From contig CM040755.1 of assembly GCA_022829145.1 (NCBI GenBank), positions 10,240,563 through 10,304,562 on the forward strand: a DNA stretch of 64,000 nt. Direction: 5' to 3'. The notes below the pieces were generated by a model. The model was given only the letters and a program-made list of their open reading frames with translations, was not told where the DNA came from and ran no database searches. Of the stretch, positions 36,501 to 50,700 are shown one piece after another. The DNA is from Albula goreensis. Lineage: Eukaryota > Chordata > Actinopteri > Albuliformes > Albulidae. The position numbers and the translations under genes were made by a program. Every line of letters starts with the position of its first letter. Position 1 is the first letter of the stretch.

Positions 36501-38041
36501 CTGCCTGCATTTGAGCTGAAGCTGAACTAGTCTATGGGAAAAGCAGCAGATTATAAGAATGTAGCTTGTAGGAGTCAATCAGTCTTATATGGCATGAAGA
36601 CTTCATGCTGCTTGTGGAGCTTTCACCCAGTGCTCTTGCCATTTGCAGGAATGATCACATATGTGAAAATCTCACTTAAGTTGGTCATGACAGTCCATAT
36701 ATTATTTGTTTTGAACCCTTTGAGGTGCATTTTGCTGGGTACTTGTGGGATACCTCATCCTGGATCCATGCAGTGTCCCAAACGCTGCATCACATAATTG
36801 CCAAATATTGCAGTGCCAAGGTTTTGACTGAAAGAGTTCAGTAACCAATCAGATCAAGCACCAAGGTCATCAGCGCACTGACGCCAGTGTGGAGTTACAT
36901 AAGAATCCTCTGACCATCTCAGATGGTGAATAATACAAAATGACCTGACTGAGCTGCTTAGGGCTCCATTTAAGGCAGGTTTTCTGATCACACTGTTGTC
37001 CTGTCAGTCTGATCTGGCAGCAGCTCAAAGGTGTCCCCACAGGCAAAACAATTAGTTGTTTAAGCCCCTCCCATCCCTCGTACACTTCAATAACAGGTCA
37101 TGGGACTGGAAAGAAAAAGAGGATTCTGGGAATGACTCCTCTTCCCCATGGGTCAGCGCTGCAATAGAATAGCTGGGTCCTGTGGGCAAAGGTCAACAGG
37201 GGAAACCTGACCTCCCTGTGTGACAATTCCTCTCATTCCGCCCAACATTCCTTTCATCACTCTCTCTCTCTGCCTCCCTGAAGGAAGGTCAGCACATTCT
37301 CCTTGCTTGAATTTCCCACGCAACAGGCCTTCATCAGTTAGCTTAATAACGAATGTGCCACAGATAAAAGTCATTGGCATGTTTTTAGCAATTCAACAAC
37401 ATCACTATAGCCCTTTTCACACAAACCACCAGCTTCCAGCTACCAATTCTATAGCATCAGATTTAAGTGACACATGAAAATGTTTCAGCCATTTTGTTGT
37501 CACAAACATATAATAAACCTATTACGTTTGGTTGTGGAGGTGAGTACAGTGCATGAACTGCATGCAGTTAGCCAGGAGCTGTGACAAGGTTTTCATGCGT
37601 GAGCATTTACAGGCATGGGTTAAATCAGGAGCTCTGATTGGTCTGCTCATGGCAATCCATACAAACAGTAAAGAGCACTTCAGACGACGTACATTTCTAT
37701 GCACTACAGCACCCACTCTGCCTGTCCATTTTCATCACCATTTGGACATTAAACATTTAATTATGGAGATGTATAGTGCACCACTTGTCATATATGCATT
37801 AAGTGTGTATGTTTTGAATTTACAGAAGAGTTTGAGCCTTTGTAGGATGTGAGAGGATGGTGCCAGAGGATTACCTATAACAGGATGTTCAGAAACCCAG
37901 ACATGCATGATAATGCATAACTAAGGAGTTTAACATGATCACCACGGGAGACCTAAGGCTCTGCATGTTTACATTTATGTGTGCGTGCATGAGACAGAAG
38001 AAGAGAGAGAACTGTGTTCCAGTCTTCACATTTGAAAATAC

Positions 38042-38075
38042 CTTTTGTTTCATGATGTTTTTGATGAAACAAAAG
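38042..38075. repeat. 12-bp perfect inverted repeat, 10-nt loop
   Basis: The arms are CTTTTGTTTCAT (38042-38053) and ATGAAACAAAAG (38064-38075). Low-complexity arms make chance formation plausible; no function is assigned. Confidence 0.7.
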
Positions 38076-38917
38076 CTTTTCATGTGTAATGAGCTTATAA
38101 ACATTTTCTTTTAATTTAGGCAACTAAATGTAAAAATACATATATTTTGTGGATAGCTCTGTGGACACAAATGGGTATTGTTTGAGTTTCCGGCATATCT
38201 ATTGCATGAACTAAATACCTTAGACTGGGCAGACCGATCACATTTCATTTACTCACACACATTCATAAAAACACACACAGGAAAATAATCACTGTGTGTG
38301 CAGACACACAACCTCAGGTGGAGTGTTTAAACATTTTTGCTGAATTTGTTTTCTCTGAATATTTAATCTCTTTTGCATGTATTTTATTCATTCATTCAGG
38401 CAAGCAGAACTAACTGAGCCGGTGGCTTTACACCTCTGAGACATTACAAGTCAACTGGACAGGTCTATAGTACTGAAGAACAACACAGATCAAGGGAAGC
38501 ACATACGAACTCAAAGTGGTTCACTAATAAAAAACCGGCACCCATCCCTGCTGAGCCACTTAAAATGGTACATTTATGAAAACCATGCTCTGCTGCAGCC
38601 TTTTCATGTCCAACAGAGGATTTTATGTGTTAAGGGCACATGGCTAAAGGAGCAATTATATACAGTAGAATTCAATTTTAGGGTTCGATAAGAATATGTT
38701 AATGGAGACTGGAAATAGCATTTTTTCTTTATGTAAACCCTTTGCTGTCATGGGTAAGATAAGAACAAAAATAACATGGATAACTAATATCCCTTAAATT
38801 CACTGCCATGCATGTGAGGTATATTTACCTTAGCAACCTGACAAGAATGTTATTTATAGACTATGATCAGACTTGCTATACATACAGGGCACACTGTAAA
38901 ACTCAATAAGCACTCAC

Positions 38918-38999
38918 CAGGCTTATTTTTGAAATTCGTCTTCGAGTATTCCACGGAATTATGCTCACGTTGAGATTTCACTGGCACTCCCTCCTTAGT
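38918..38999 (-). other. large2: Candidate 82-nt non-coding 5' UTR exon of large2
   Basis: The acceptor has a long T/C tract ending TTTTGTCTCCAACAG (AG at 39000-39001), and the donor is CTG followed by GTGAGTG (38911-38917); both are close to consensus and correctly oriented. The 82 nt hold no ATG. One frame is open throughout, but it cannot join the main ORF because the next exon opens with in-frame stops. LARGE genes usually have untranslated leader exons far upstream, so this is the natural candidate. The link to large2 is inferred from position and strand only. Confidence 0.5.
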
Positions 39000-39180
39000 C
39001 TGTTGGAGACAAAAGAAAAAATGTTGCATGTGCTCATGTGCTAATGTTATGAAACATGATGAAAATTGTACCCTAGGGGCTCCTGCATTAAAAAAATAAT
39101 AATGATAAAATATAATCTGACTGAAACCAAATGATAGGAGAGTTCATTACATACTATTGCAAAAGACAGCGAATATTCAT

Positions 39181-39191
39181 GGGGGGGGGGG
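39181..39191. repeat. Poly-G run (11 G)
   Basis: A homopolymer of 11 G about 180 bp upstream (in the gene's sense) of the candidate 82-nt leader exon. Confidence 0.9.
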
Positions 39192-42100
39192 TGGTGCTCT
39201 GTACTTATTTGAAATCACAAGGTAGTGATACTTTGTAGAGTTTTTTTCATAGATTGATATTCCTCCTTACTTACTGACCAATAACAAACACACTTGAGCT
39301 CTGGTTTTTAGTTTTCACCCTTGGTCTTTTCAGATTGCACATTTTTATTATTAACGGTTCAGGTGTCTTGGGCCAAACTCAGAAATGGCCAATATGGTTG
39401 TAATTTTTTTTTTTTTACAATGACAGGCAAGTCAAACTCACATCATTGCTTTATTGGATGCAAGTTTTGGACATTGTTTGCAATTATACCATGTTTTTTT
39501 TTAACTGGCCACGATCATAAGCCCCAAACATTGTGGCTGTTACTACAATGACTGCATGTAGAATAAATCAGCACTAATTGATTCATCTTACATTTGAACC
39601 ATCTCTCAGACATTGTCTCAATATGTACAGTACCCTTGACCATAGCCCCTGCTTTTCAGAATTAAAGCCCTGTGGTTTTTTGTGTTTCCTTTCCTTGTCC
39701 TTTTTCTTTAAATTGCATTATCCAAGCTTAGCCAAAAAAGCACTTTCTTTAAATTTGAACAGTCTATGACGTATGACGGCATTTAGTCTGGCAAGAAGAC
39801 GTCTCAGTAAAACACAGCTCTTGGGCCCAGCTGGTAATTAGACATGACCTTTTGAAAATCCATTAGTAAAGAGAAAAAAAAATTAAACAGCTAAAATAAC
39901 TGCTTCAAAGTCACAGGGAAGCAATAGAAAAGACGAGAGGTTCCTTCCACATGTTCATATGGCCGCAGCAGGTTTTATGAAGGTAAGTGTTAACATACAC
40001 AGCTACATTTTCCTATAAACACTCTGTACTGGGGAACATGAAACTCTGCATTGGGGAACATCCATGCTTTTTTGGGATGGAGATGGGGGTGGGGAAACTT
40101 TCAGGGACCTACTCCTCCAGCACAATGGAAACAGAAAGCATTAAACAGCAGGGAGGGTGGGCTTTTCAGCCTAATCTAATGCTCCTTTGAAAGGGGTTAT
40201 GTTCTCCACCATTATGAAGCGGCTGATCAATTAAAGCCACAAGTGCAGTGGAGGATTTTTACAAGGGTGTCCAACAATAGACACCCAGCGATGCTTTTCA
40301 GATTCACATGTAATTATTTCAACTGGGAAGGAGACTACATTGCTCAAGGGCCAAAGAGCCAGTGTGCAGAGTGCAGTGTATCGTTAGTTGCATGTTTAGG
40401 TTATCTTACATTATTGTGTTCTTCTATTATGAATGTAAATTATGTAAGCTTATGTAATTTTTTGGATAACATCTCCAAACAGAGAGACCCCAGGATATCT
40501 AAGCTTCAGAGACCAGAGGCACTTAAGGCCCTTTCACACTGAAAGCCTTACATCCCGATTTCTTACTTGCATACAGTTATGAAATATTTTATTCACACTG
40601 GTTAAAATCTATTTACTTCATGCCCTAGAGATACATGCCACACAGAGCTGTTGCTTTTTTTCAGTGTGTCAGATCAAACGCCATGTGGAAACAGCAGGTA
40701 ACAGATGGAAGGCTGAAATCCACAGCAGAAAATGGCACTCGGATACCCAGACCTAAAGAAATCTGCTGCATTTCCATTTTTTTTTAGTTTACTGGTTTAT
40801 CCTTCATCATGATGTGTGCCAATTCAAAACAACTGGTGTTACAACTGACATTACACAACTGGACAATTTTTTAAAAAAACTCTAAAACAAAATTCTATAA
40901 ATGTCTTTATGGATATCAGTCAGAAATAAAATATAACTGAATCCTTATTACCCTGAGTTATGTATAAATCCAGTTTAATTTGATGATACTCCTGCCAAAG
41001 AGCACATGAACACTGTGACTGGAGGGTGTATGGGATCTGCCTCTCCAGACCTGGCACACAGGCACATCGGTGACTGACATGGTTTACTCCTTTGCTGTCT
41101 CTCACTCTTATTGACACCACATATTCAAGAAGCCCTTGCCAGCTATGAATTGTATTTTGTATCTCACTGTATCAAACCTATCCCATGCAAAGAATAGTGT
41201 CTTGTCTGTTGCTTTGCATTGGTAGCTTTCAGGATGAATGTGTTGCTTTAACTATGTTAAATAGAAACTAAGATTAATAAGATAACTTGTGTATTCTACA
41301 CTCTACAGGGTAAGCTGTTTTTAACAACATATTATCTGAGTCCAGATTTGAAATGTAATGTGTCGTAAATGTACGTTGGCCTCCAGTACCCCACATGCTG
41401 ACTAACTCATAAGCCCTCTGGACCACAGTTGTTTGCCTGGAAACCAGTGTTTTACAGTTCAAATCAGAAATGTTATTGCAGTTTAATATGACAGAAAAAT
41501 CTAGTCAAATGTTCTTTTTTCATTGCATCAGTACATCAAAGCCATTACATTGGGCTTTTGTGCCCTCAGAATGAAGCAGGTTTTTGAATGGCTACTTCAG
41601 TTTTCACTCCAGTCACTACTCTCAGTTTGACTACATATTGTAATTACCCTTGTGGATCACAACAGTTTTACATTTTTCATTTTTGGAGAGGATTAAGTAG
41701 CCTGTTGCTGGATTGGTCTTGTGGACTTTAGTTAAAAAATGAGAACTGTAGTGCAATTCATTTGCTAGATATACATTTGATGCACAGGGGAGAATTGTGC
41801 ATATACTGTAGCTACTTTAAAGGCTAATTAAGTCATGAGAATTAGCTGGAACCAAAACAAGCATACACAGAACCTCATGGCCCCGAGGAATGTATCCTCC
41901 CCGCATCATTTAGTGCAGTGATCTGAAGTTTTCTCTCCAAGTAATTGTTGAGGTAATGTGTTATTTGTTTACCTGTCTGTGGCAGCCCCACCCTGTTTAA
42001 GTGCCACCTCAATGGGTGGCCTGGAGCAAGATGGCTGTCAAACCCCCATTGTCAACAAAATTGTTCATTGCATTTTCAAAGAGCAACTTAAAAACGTTTT

Positions 42101-43528
42101 TCATTGCAGGTGTTCTGCTGCCTGTTTTTGGGAACTGCCCATTTTATCTTAGAAGTAAAACTTCTCAAAAGCTCGGAACAAACTTTTACAACAGACCCAT
42201 TGTCATAAAGCTGCCATCAAAACTCACTGCCAACTAATCTATAAAAAATTTTATAAAAAGATAAGACAAGCTATATAATTGTCATGGGAACAGCACTCTG
42301 GATCTAGACATTTTCCCTTAGCTTGGAGCCCCAATGGTACAAACAGCTGTTAGTGATTCATTTTGCACTTTAAGCAGAGGAACACAGTGTGCTGTAACTC
42401 TGTATCCTGTGTGCTGTGATGTGATCAACTAAGAGCTGACAGCAGAGTCCAGCAGGAGGATTGTTTCTAAGAGCAACAGGGCTTCCCCCTTCATGTTCTA
42501 CCAGAGCACCAGCTCAAGCGAGAAATTTGGACAGTCTTACACAGGTTGGCAGGCTGGCATTCTGAAATCAGACGCAATTGCTGTGCTGAAGCTCTGCAGA
42601 ATTATTTTTCAGCTTCGTACTTACGCACTTGATGAATAATCTAGTTTCCTTCCCTGGATCCCCTTTCCTGTTCAGGAATATGAGAGAGCGGATGGATAAG
42701 CCCATTGCCAGAGGTCCTGATCCAGCGCAGAGAAGACTAATTAGAGAAATAATTGTCATGGATGTACAAATTGGCCTCCCATCAGGGTATGCGCAAATGT
42801 GTTCCTTCATTTAAGGTGCATTCATTTAGCTGGCCAACAGTGGCATCGGTTGCTGACCTAGTTTGCTGTCTCTCCCGTGCCTTAATTAGCTGTCGGAGCT
42901 TCTTCGGAGAGTTACACTGATGTAATAATGAAATACACGACAACGATGCTTGACTAAATTGATACAGATTCACACAAATGGCACTCCTTTCAGGTAGAAT
43001 GATCACATTAGCAGATAAGAGGGGGATCTTGGAGATGGCCAGGGTGATTTGGATGTTAAAGGATCTTCTCCCGCCTCATTACTCTTCCCCTCCGTGACTG
43101 TTACTGCCGCTTGACTGTTTTTGTTACTGCTGGTAAAGCATGAACGCAATACTTGACTTCCATTTTTACTTCACAATATTCCCGGGAGGAAGGTGCTCAG
43201 TAATGCATTTTTAACATGTGTGACTCTCACCCTCCAGATAAGCCCGCTGAACAATGAGCTTGTATTTGACACAGGAGGAAAATTGTTATTTGCTGGAATG
43301 TAACCAGGGGAGACAGTTCACAGGACTGGAATTCATGTTTTATTAATTGGCGATATAAATGGGAAAAACCATGTGCATGCTTCTGTAAAAAGAGCGCTCT
43401 TTTATTTTTTGTGAACTCCATTTTGTTGACCTTGCACTTCATGTATTCAGGCATATCAAGGTATAAATCAAATGAGGTATTATAGAAGAAAGAAAATTAA
43501 AAGTGGAATTCACAATGTTCCAATAGCA

Positions 43529-43552
43529 ATGCACTACAGCAGTGTAGTGCAT
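43529..43552. repeat. 10-bp perfect inverted repeat, 4-nt loop
   Basis: The arms are ATGCACTACA and TGTAGTGCAT, separated by GCAG. A short cruciform-capable palindrome in the 5' UTR intron; no function is assigned. Confidence 0.7.
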
Positions 43553-44697
43553 GATTTTTATAGTCAAATATACATCTAAAAATAACAATTATATGCATTT
43601 ACTGTTTTTTTTTCTAATGCATGGTACCACAGAAGCATCGCCTTTGAGAGTTACAGTGATTCCCTGACTGCACATTAGAGGTTGATCTTTTGCCTTATGA
43701 AGCTGAATTGTGAAGGATCCAGAGAGTGGCCCTGATTCATCATTTGACACTTTGCCCACCTATAGCTCCCTAGCTTCCCATAGGGCTCAGTTTGACAGCG
43801 TCTCTGACATGTAATGCTCTATACAGTTATTTTACATACTGGTTGGTTTACCCAACACCCAAGATGAGGACCACCTTCCTGGTGTTAGCTAGGTGCATCC
43901 CGTATAGCACTCTCCCTGGGTTTACAGCTGTCTTTGTAAAGAGAAAACATTTTCCAAGACCACTGCTTGACATAACAAGATGTAGCATTTAGTGTATTGT
44001 CCTAGCCACTCTAAAACAAAGTAAGATGATTCTGTCTTCTTAGCCAAAGCCAATATTAACTGTAAGTGTATTATGCTTGTTCTATTTCACAGAATAGCAG
44101 TTTCATTTTATGTTGTGGAAAAAATAAGATTGTGTAGACAGCATAAATTCAATTGTAACATTCAGCTTCTGAACCTCATGCTGTGTTCCATAGAAAGTGA
44201 CGGTTAATCCCATTTGAAAGCCGACATTGTGCTCATTACAGGGCAGTTCCAGTGGTTTTATATGTACATCAGAATTACTATTAACAATCAACTATGCATT
44301 TGATTCTGGAGACAAATCCAATAATAAAACATTTGCAAGAATTTCATTGGTGGCATTTATTTTGTTGGGATAAAATTGTGTTCTGTTTAATAGATGCTTT
44401 AATTCATATTAGTCTTCAATCATGTGATTTGCTAGCCAAAGAAGATGCTTCGTCTGAATTGAATAACTGAATCACTGTATGTGCTTTCCATGTGAAATTG
44501 CCGGTGAAATGTGGGTAAATTTATGGTGCTAATCAAATGAGATCATTCCGAAGTTGAGAATGAGGGAGTACAGTTACAGCTCAACAGAATACAGGCATTT
44601 CCCATAATCAAGGTATTACGCAGTTCTGCAACCTGGCTTCCCAGAAGAACCAACGTTCAGGTTACAGGCTTCCATCACAGCACATTAAATCATTCCT

Positions 44698-44790
44698 GTC
44701 TCTCTCTTCCTCCTCTGCTGATTTCCAGTAATGCATTCTCTTTCTCTGCCTCTTTCTTTCTCTCTACCTCTCTCTCTTCCTCTCTCTCAT
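44698..44790. repeat. CT-rich simple repeat
   Basis: Imperfect (CT)n with TTTC and CCTC interruptions, about 90 nt, in the 5' UTR intron. Confidence 0.85.
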
Positions 44791-47700
44791 CGTTATATTT
44801 TTAGAGCTTTGATTAAGAAAATATTGAAACAAACAGATGCAGCAAGCTGCCAACTGAACTCTATATCATTAAATGTATAAGGTTCACTTTTGCATGCTGA
44901 CACTTAGAAATAAACCAATAAAACTTTCACAATTTATCAATCATTGCTCATTAAAAGTATTCTACCGGTGACTCACAGTCTTTTCTGCAATCTAATGGCA
45001 GATTGTAGACGCAGGTTTTCAAATGACCAGTTTTAATCATGCTTTTGAAACATTTGTAAAGAAATGACAAGCCAAGAGAGAAAAACTTCTGTTAAAACTA
45101 CCCCCACACAAGCGCTAGAGCTTACAAGCTAAGATAATTGCTCTTGTAAAAACACACAAATCAAATCCAATTATATTTGAAGCAAATTAGAACATTTTGT
45201 CCAGAATCAGAACCAAATTTCCGCAAGCACATTTTGTCCACAATATCAAGCTGACCAAACACTGAGCATACAGGAAAGACTGGTAAAAGTGAAAAATAAT
45301 CATGGAGCATTGTAATTCTCCTATATATGTGTTTTCTTCCTGTACAGCCACAAAAACAAAAGTGCAGACAGATTCAAGCAGGCCCCAGAAGAAGGCTGAA
45401 GTACCAGAGAAAGACGCTGGGCAGGGTAGTAGCAGATGATGAGGGTGTCAGAGAGTGCGGTGAGAAATGGAGTGCTTACTTATCCATCCACAGAGACCCT
45501 TTACTGCACATGTCAGAGGCACAAGAGGATTACAAAAAAGAGAGAAGGGTAGGAGTGGTAGCGCTTTTTTCATTTTCCCCCCAGAGTTCTTTGTATTTAA
45601 AACCTACAGGAAACAAAGTAAAAGCCTGTGACAAGCTTGGACCTATCTAATAACCCATCCTTCTTAGCCACTCCCAAAAGCAGTTATTCATGCCGTGTCC
45701 AAGATTTTAGTCCAAGGTATGAGTAATGCAGCCAAATTCGCATGATTCCGCAAATAAAATACGGAAGCCAATTCATAGGGCATGACAGGACAACTGACAC
45801 ACTAACAAACACATATATTCACACGCGCACACACAGATAAAAAATTTTGATCTACAAATTTGCAATAATGGACATATATTACAATTATGGGGAGTGAATT
45901 TGGTACGGTAAGTAATACTTTTGGTAATTCACGTCCAAAATCAGGTTCCGGACCAGATTTAAAAGGAACAATAGACTGTTACAGTGACTGCATTGTGTGG
46001 GTGCACCACTCAGAGCCCCAAAGGAAGGTGCCATGAATTGAATCAGGTAAAAGATAAGTACTAATTAGTATTTCTGTATATTTCTGTGAAGTAGTTACTG
46101 TGTCCACCAGAGACAAAAAGATGTCCTTTTGATATTAACAATAAAATACATTTATTTTTGGCCTAATGTCAGACAACACTTTTTCAAAGTACAACAGAAA
46201 ATTCTGACAAAATCACAATGAAGAAAATAACAGCAGAGGATTATACAAAATCACAGCAAAGCGAGGTTTAAAGAATGAATATGGATATGCACCAAATAAG
46301 CCGCTTTGGGAAGGAGGAATCCACTACAGCAACAATGCAAATCCAAAACAAACTACAAGCAGCCATAGCCCCTGCTGTCCTGTTTTTCAGAGCACCAAGG
46401 ATTTCACATGCCTTCATTCACAGAGTTAGTGCTGCCGTCTCACCAGACCCCACCCCCAAAAGCAGGCAGGTGGCAGATCTGATACCAACAACACAACAAG
46501 GCTGGATTCTGAGGTTTACATGAAAGGCTGCCAAAGGTCAACATAATTGGTGACTACATCAAAGATTTTACGAGCTAAGTCAACCCTCAAAACAGCTTGT
46601 GCACTTAAACAGTATGAACTTACTAAAGCATAAACAAATCTCACAATTGCTAAGTTAAGGAAAATGGGTTCACTAAGATTGTTGGTTACTGTATTAAAAA
46701 CTGCCAGGAGGAAAATGGTTCAAGAATTTAATTGAATGTGAATAAATGGGTCGAATTTTTCATTGAAGTCCCATCTGTAAGAATGTTAATTGTTAATAAG
46801 GGTATAAATTCTATCAAAACTTCACTAAAATGACAGTTACATACATTTAATTAAAAATAAATGAAATAATGCATGTAAAAATAAAATTGGTATACTTTCA
46901 GACCTAGGCACTGTAGACAGGCAGTATAATGGAAAAGTATCTTTTGAAATATCAAAGTGAAATCCCAAGGTCATTGAGAATTCTTCAATTCAACTGAAAT
47001 TCCACTTAAGGTTCTTCAGTGGTCAAAGAAATACACAAAAACAAGAATCACTGAAAGCAGGGAGACACCGCTGTATAAGGTTTTCCGCGGGGGCAGCAAT
47101 TATTTGCTACACTGCACTCAAATGGACAGAACAAACCTATGTATACTCACAAGGGCCGGGGGTGCAAAGACAAGCCTGATAAATGGAAGGAAGACCCAGA
47201 GGTGGATTTTCAGGGTCCTGTTTTTGGGTTCTAGTATATTAATTTTTGGATTTTCTCTAAGATTGTCCAATAGAGCAAACGATGGCTTAAAACATACCTG
47301 TGAAGATAATGGCAATGAAAAAGTGCATCAGAGAAACTAAATTTGATTACACCATCAGACTGTGAGATTGACCTGTATACTACCTGATGTTGCACCACAG
47401 GGGTTGCTGATAAACAGATAAACAGTGAAAAAAAAAATTCAATACAACTGACAGAGGAACAAAGAGAGGCCATACGGCCGATCTTGGATCAACTCGGATC
47501 CGCACAGTAGGCAAAAAAGGTAATAGCAGAGCTCAGTTCTGATTCCTCAAATAGTTCTGAACACAGAGGGAAGTAATATCAGTGCACATCAGTGAGGCTT
47601 CACTCCCGAGACCTGCTTATTGAGAATGAATGCCAGTCATTTAAATAAAGAAAATTCCCAAAGCCAGTTTCGGGGGATTGGGTGGGGTGTGTGCTCAAAA

Positions 47701-50700
47701 GCTGCATGCTCCCCATGGCTGTGCTTTGTTTAAATGAAGTTTACGCAGCGCTGCCTGTCACTCTGACATGTAATAGACTCCTTCCCCTCCTCAGCAAACC
47801 CTTGCGTGAGCAATTTCACCCTTATCGTCTTTCAAACGGATTCTTTTCATCATCCTCTCCTCAAGAATGTATTAAAGTCACATCATAGATGGGCACCTGA
47901 TATCAGAGGCAGAACAAAAGACAGTTGTAGCATTCAGTACCTTTAGTTTGAAGCCAAAGCGGCCTGCAGCAGGAAAACAGAAATCACAGCACAACATTGC
48001 GATAGCGACATACTTCAAAGAAAGCTGTTAGCTCTGGCAAAATGGGCATTGTGTAACAATTCTCATCACCGACAAATAAAACAAAACTCTTCATAATCAC
48101 ATTTTCCCCAACCTGCCTTTTGTCTTCCTGTCTGAACATGGTGTTCTCAGGAGTTAGTTACATAAGATCAATGTTTATGTAAAGTGTTTGCAAATTAATA
48201 TAATCCACTGAGGACTCCATAATGTGACATTAGGCTGCAGATGCATCAATGTTGGATGAGTGTATGAGTGTACACACTGTACTGCCATGCCTGTACTATT
48301 TTGGCATGCTTCTGCTTTCATGTACACAGAAGAAAGGAGGTTACCAGTTAAATATTTTATTACATAACTGAATATTAACATAGAGTTTCCATGCACTCTC
48401 TATTGTCCGCCTCTTTCCATTTCTTCAAACGATTTTGCAGTCTCTGAACCTTCCAATGCCAATCAAAAGTGCGTAATTAAATAAATGATAATACTACTTT
48501 GACAGCAGCTATTTTCCTTATGCCATTTATCCTGTGCAGCACCCAACAAACTTTTAAATAACAAAAACAATTGCAGTATACTGATGCAATATGGGAGCAA
48601 ATCTGCCTTAAACATATCATTGCTTTTCTTGTGATATTTAACTAATAAAACCACCAGACCGTGCATGAAGGAAATAAATATCACAGCATGTCTGGTGTCA
48701 CCTGCAGACAAAAACAATCAAGTGGGAATTACTCAGACTGCAGAAAGCATCATTACAATTAGCCCCTAAATGGCATCATGCCCACTGTGAAAAAAAAACC
48801 CTACCCAAATTATATGTGGTAAAGCTGTGCTGGTTGCTCATATGTTGATGGTGAACATGCAATGGTTAAAGTTAGCAGTAGATTTCACAAAATTATAGTA
48901 CATTTTTTTACAGTTTTTTTTAAACAGTGGATGATTGAATGACTATGAAATCCTTTTAAATAACTTACATGTAAAATGCTTATCCTATATAAAAAAACAA
49001 CTGCTGAGTAAAGCTATATTCCACTGTGTAACCTTTTAAAAACCTGAAATGAACAATATTTTTAACACGTGCCCTGTGGGGAAGTGTTCCATTCAAATAC
49101 ATTGGAAATGGTCACGCTATGCTCTCATTGCTTCACCAAACACTATTTTTTCCCTTTTAACCTCTGTTCTGCATGAGTAGCCCTAAGTTATTGTGCGTCT
49201 ATGAGCTGAAAATATGTACATAATTCAGCCTGTTGTCAGCGGGGGGAGCTGATACAATGAGACTATTACCATTATGACAAAAGGCCTCTGATGGTAAGTT
49301 GCACCTGTCCTCTCATCTAAAAGGGTTCACCTGTGAGTAGAGCTCGCTAAAATCTAAGCCAAGGCTTCTCAAACTAGGGCCTGTGCCAGTGCCCTTCCCA
49401 CATGGAAGCTACTTCTCACTTCCAGCCCAAAGTGCAGCTACTGATTTTTTAATTGTTCTTGTTTACACAATGTTTGCTGTGAACCAGGTATTATTATGGA
49501 CAGAAATAGTGGTGAAAAACATTTAGAACGAATGTCCTACGTCCAGGGCTTTCAATCGATTGGGATAACAGCCACCCTCTCAACAAATAATCTTTTTTTT
49601 AAAAAGGTGCCATATGGAAAATTATTCCTTCCTAAAATTAATAACATGAAATCTGCAAGGTCCTAAATGCTGAAAGTTTTGCCCATATGTAGTCTGTGCA
49701 AAATGAAGAGGTCTCAGACAAAGTAAATTGCACAAGGCCAAACATGCATCATTTCAAAATAAGTCTACGGACAAATAATGAAGGAACATGAACAAACACG
49801 TTTGTTTACAGCAGCCTTAATTAATCAAGAGCTGGCTGTAACAAAAACCAGCAAACAAAGGGAGCCAGGTCGGAGACTGAGAAGCCCTGACATAAGCCAC
49901 TTCTTTAACCCATTCCATTTCTCTTTGTGATGCAGAACGTCAGCACATTAGCTGCTTTGTACACTCATGCTCAGGATCCACAACAAACAATGCAAGTCCT
50001 CTAGGACTGAATGTCTTGAAATACAGAAAAAGCTTAGCACAATAAACTTCATAAAAGTGAGAGAAAGCAATTCCCTGGCCTTTTTTATGTCACACTTGAG
50101 GTTTTAGAAGCTCCACACCCTGAGAAACTGAAGTAAATCACCTGGGTTTTTTTTTCTTTTATACATGTTACCTGGGAATGAGTTCGATTAGAACTCCCAG
50201 TGTAACCGCGCAAGTGGCTCCGGAGACGATCGTAGCGGGTGATAAATATTTAAGTCGGCCTCCCTGACTATGCAGGGGGAAATATTTACAGTGTGGCAAA
50301 CGGTGCTTTATCATCAGCAGAAGCACCGGTGCGCACTGCTCACCAGGAGCAGAGGAACAGACGAGCCCCCTCCTCCTGCGCCCCCCTTCCTGCTTATCGC
50401 AGCAATAAAAGGAGGAACAGCCTATTTCCCCTTCAATAACTTTATGCTGTCACACCTCCCCAGATGTTGATTGCATTTGAAGTTTTACTGGGAGAAACAG
50501 GAGCCCACAGAGGAGTCTGATAATTACAGGGGGGTGGGGAGAAGGGGATTATGGTATAAAACTGAAAGTGGGTTTCAAATGATCTGGGAGCACAGGCTTC
50601 AGAGAATATAGACTAAAACAGTTTAGAATGGGAACACTTTTACTCACTCTTGATTCGGAGTCTGCCTGGACATGCTAGTCTGTGGCTGTCTGTCCACAGA

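Larger units (their letters stand above)
10469..38917 (-). other. Large 5' UTR intron of large2 (about 28 kb)
   Basis: No protein-coding gene was recognised on either strand in this stretch. It holds the Tigger-like MITE, two SINE fragments, the (CAA)n and CT repeats, the foldback at 25813, the G-quadruplex candidate and several short palindromes, all listed separately. The remaining sequence is AT-rich with moderate-complexity patches (for example about 12900-13400, 15060-15260 and 36170-36370) that could be regulatory. The intron status depends on the 82-nt exon being real; otherwise the intron is longer still. Confidence 0.6.

Noticed and set aside
40337..40385. Short match to the fish SINE body (TTGCTCAAGGGCC)
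   Set aside because: The similarity is limited to about 15 nt, with no head or tail.
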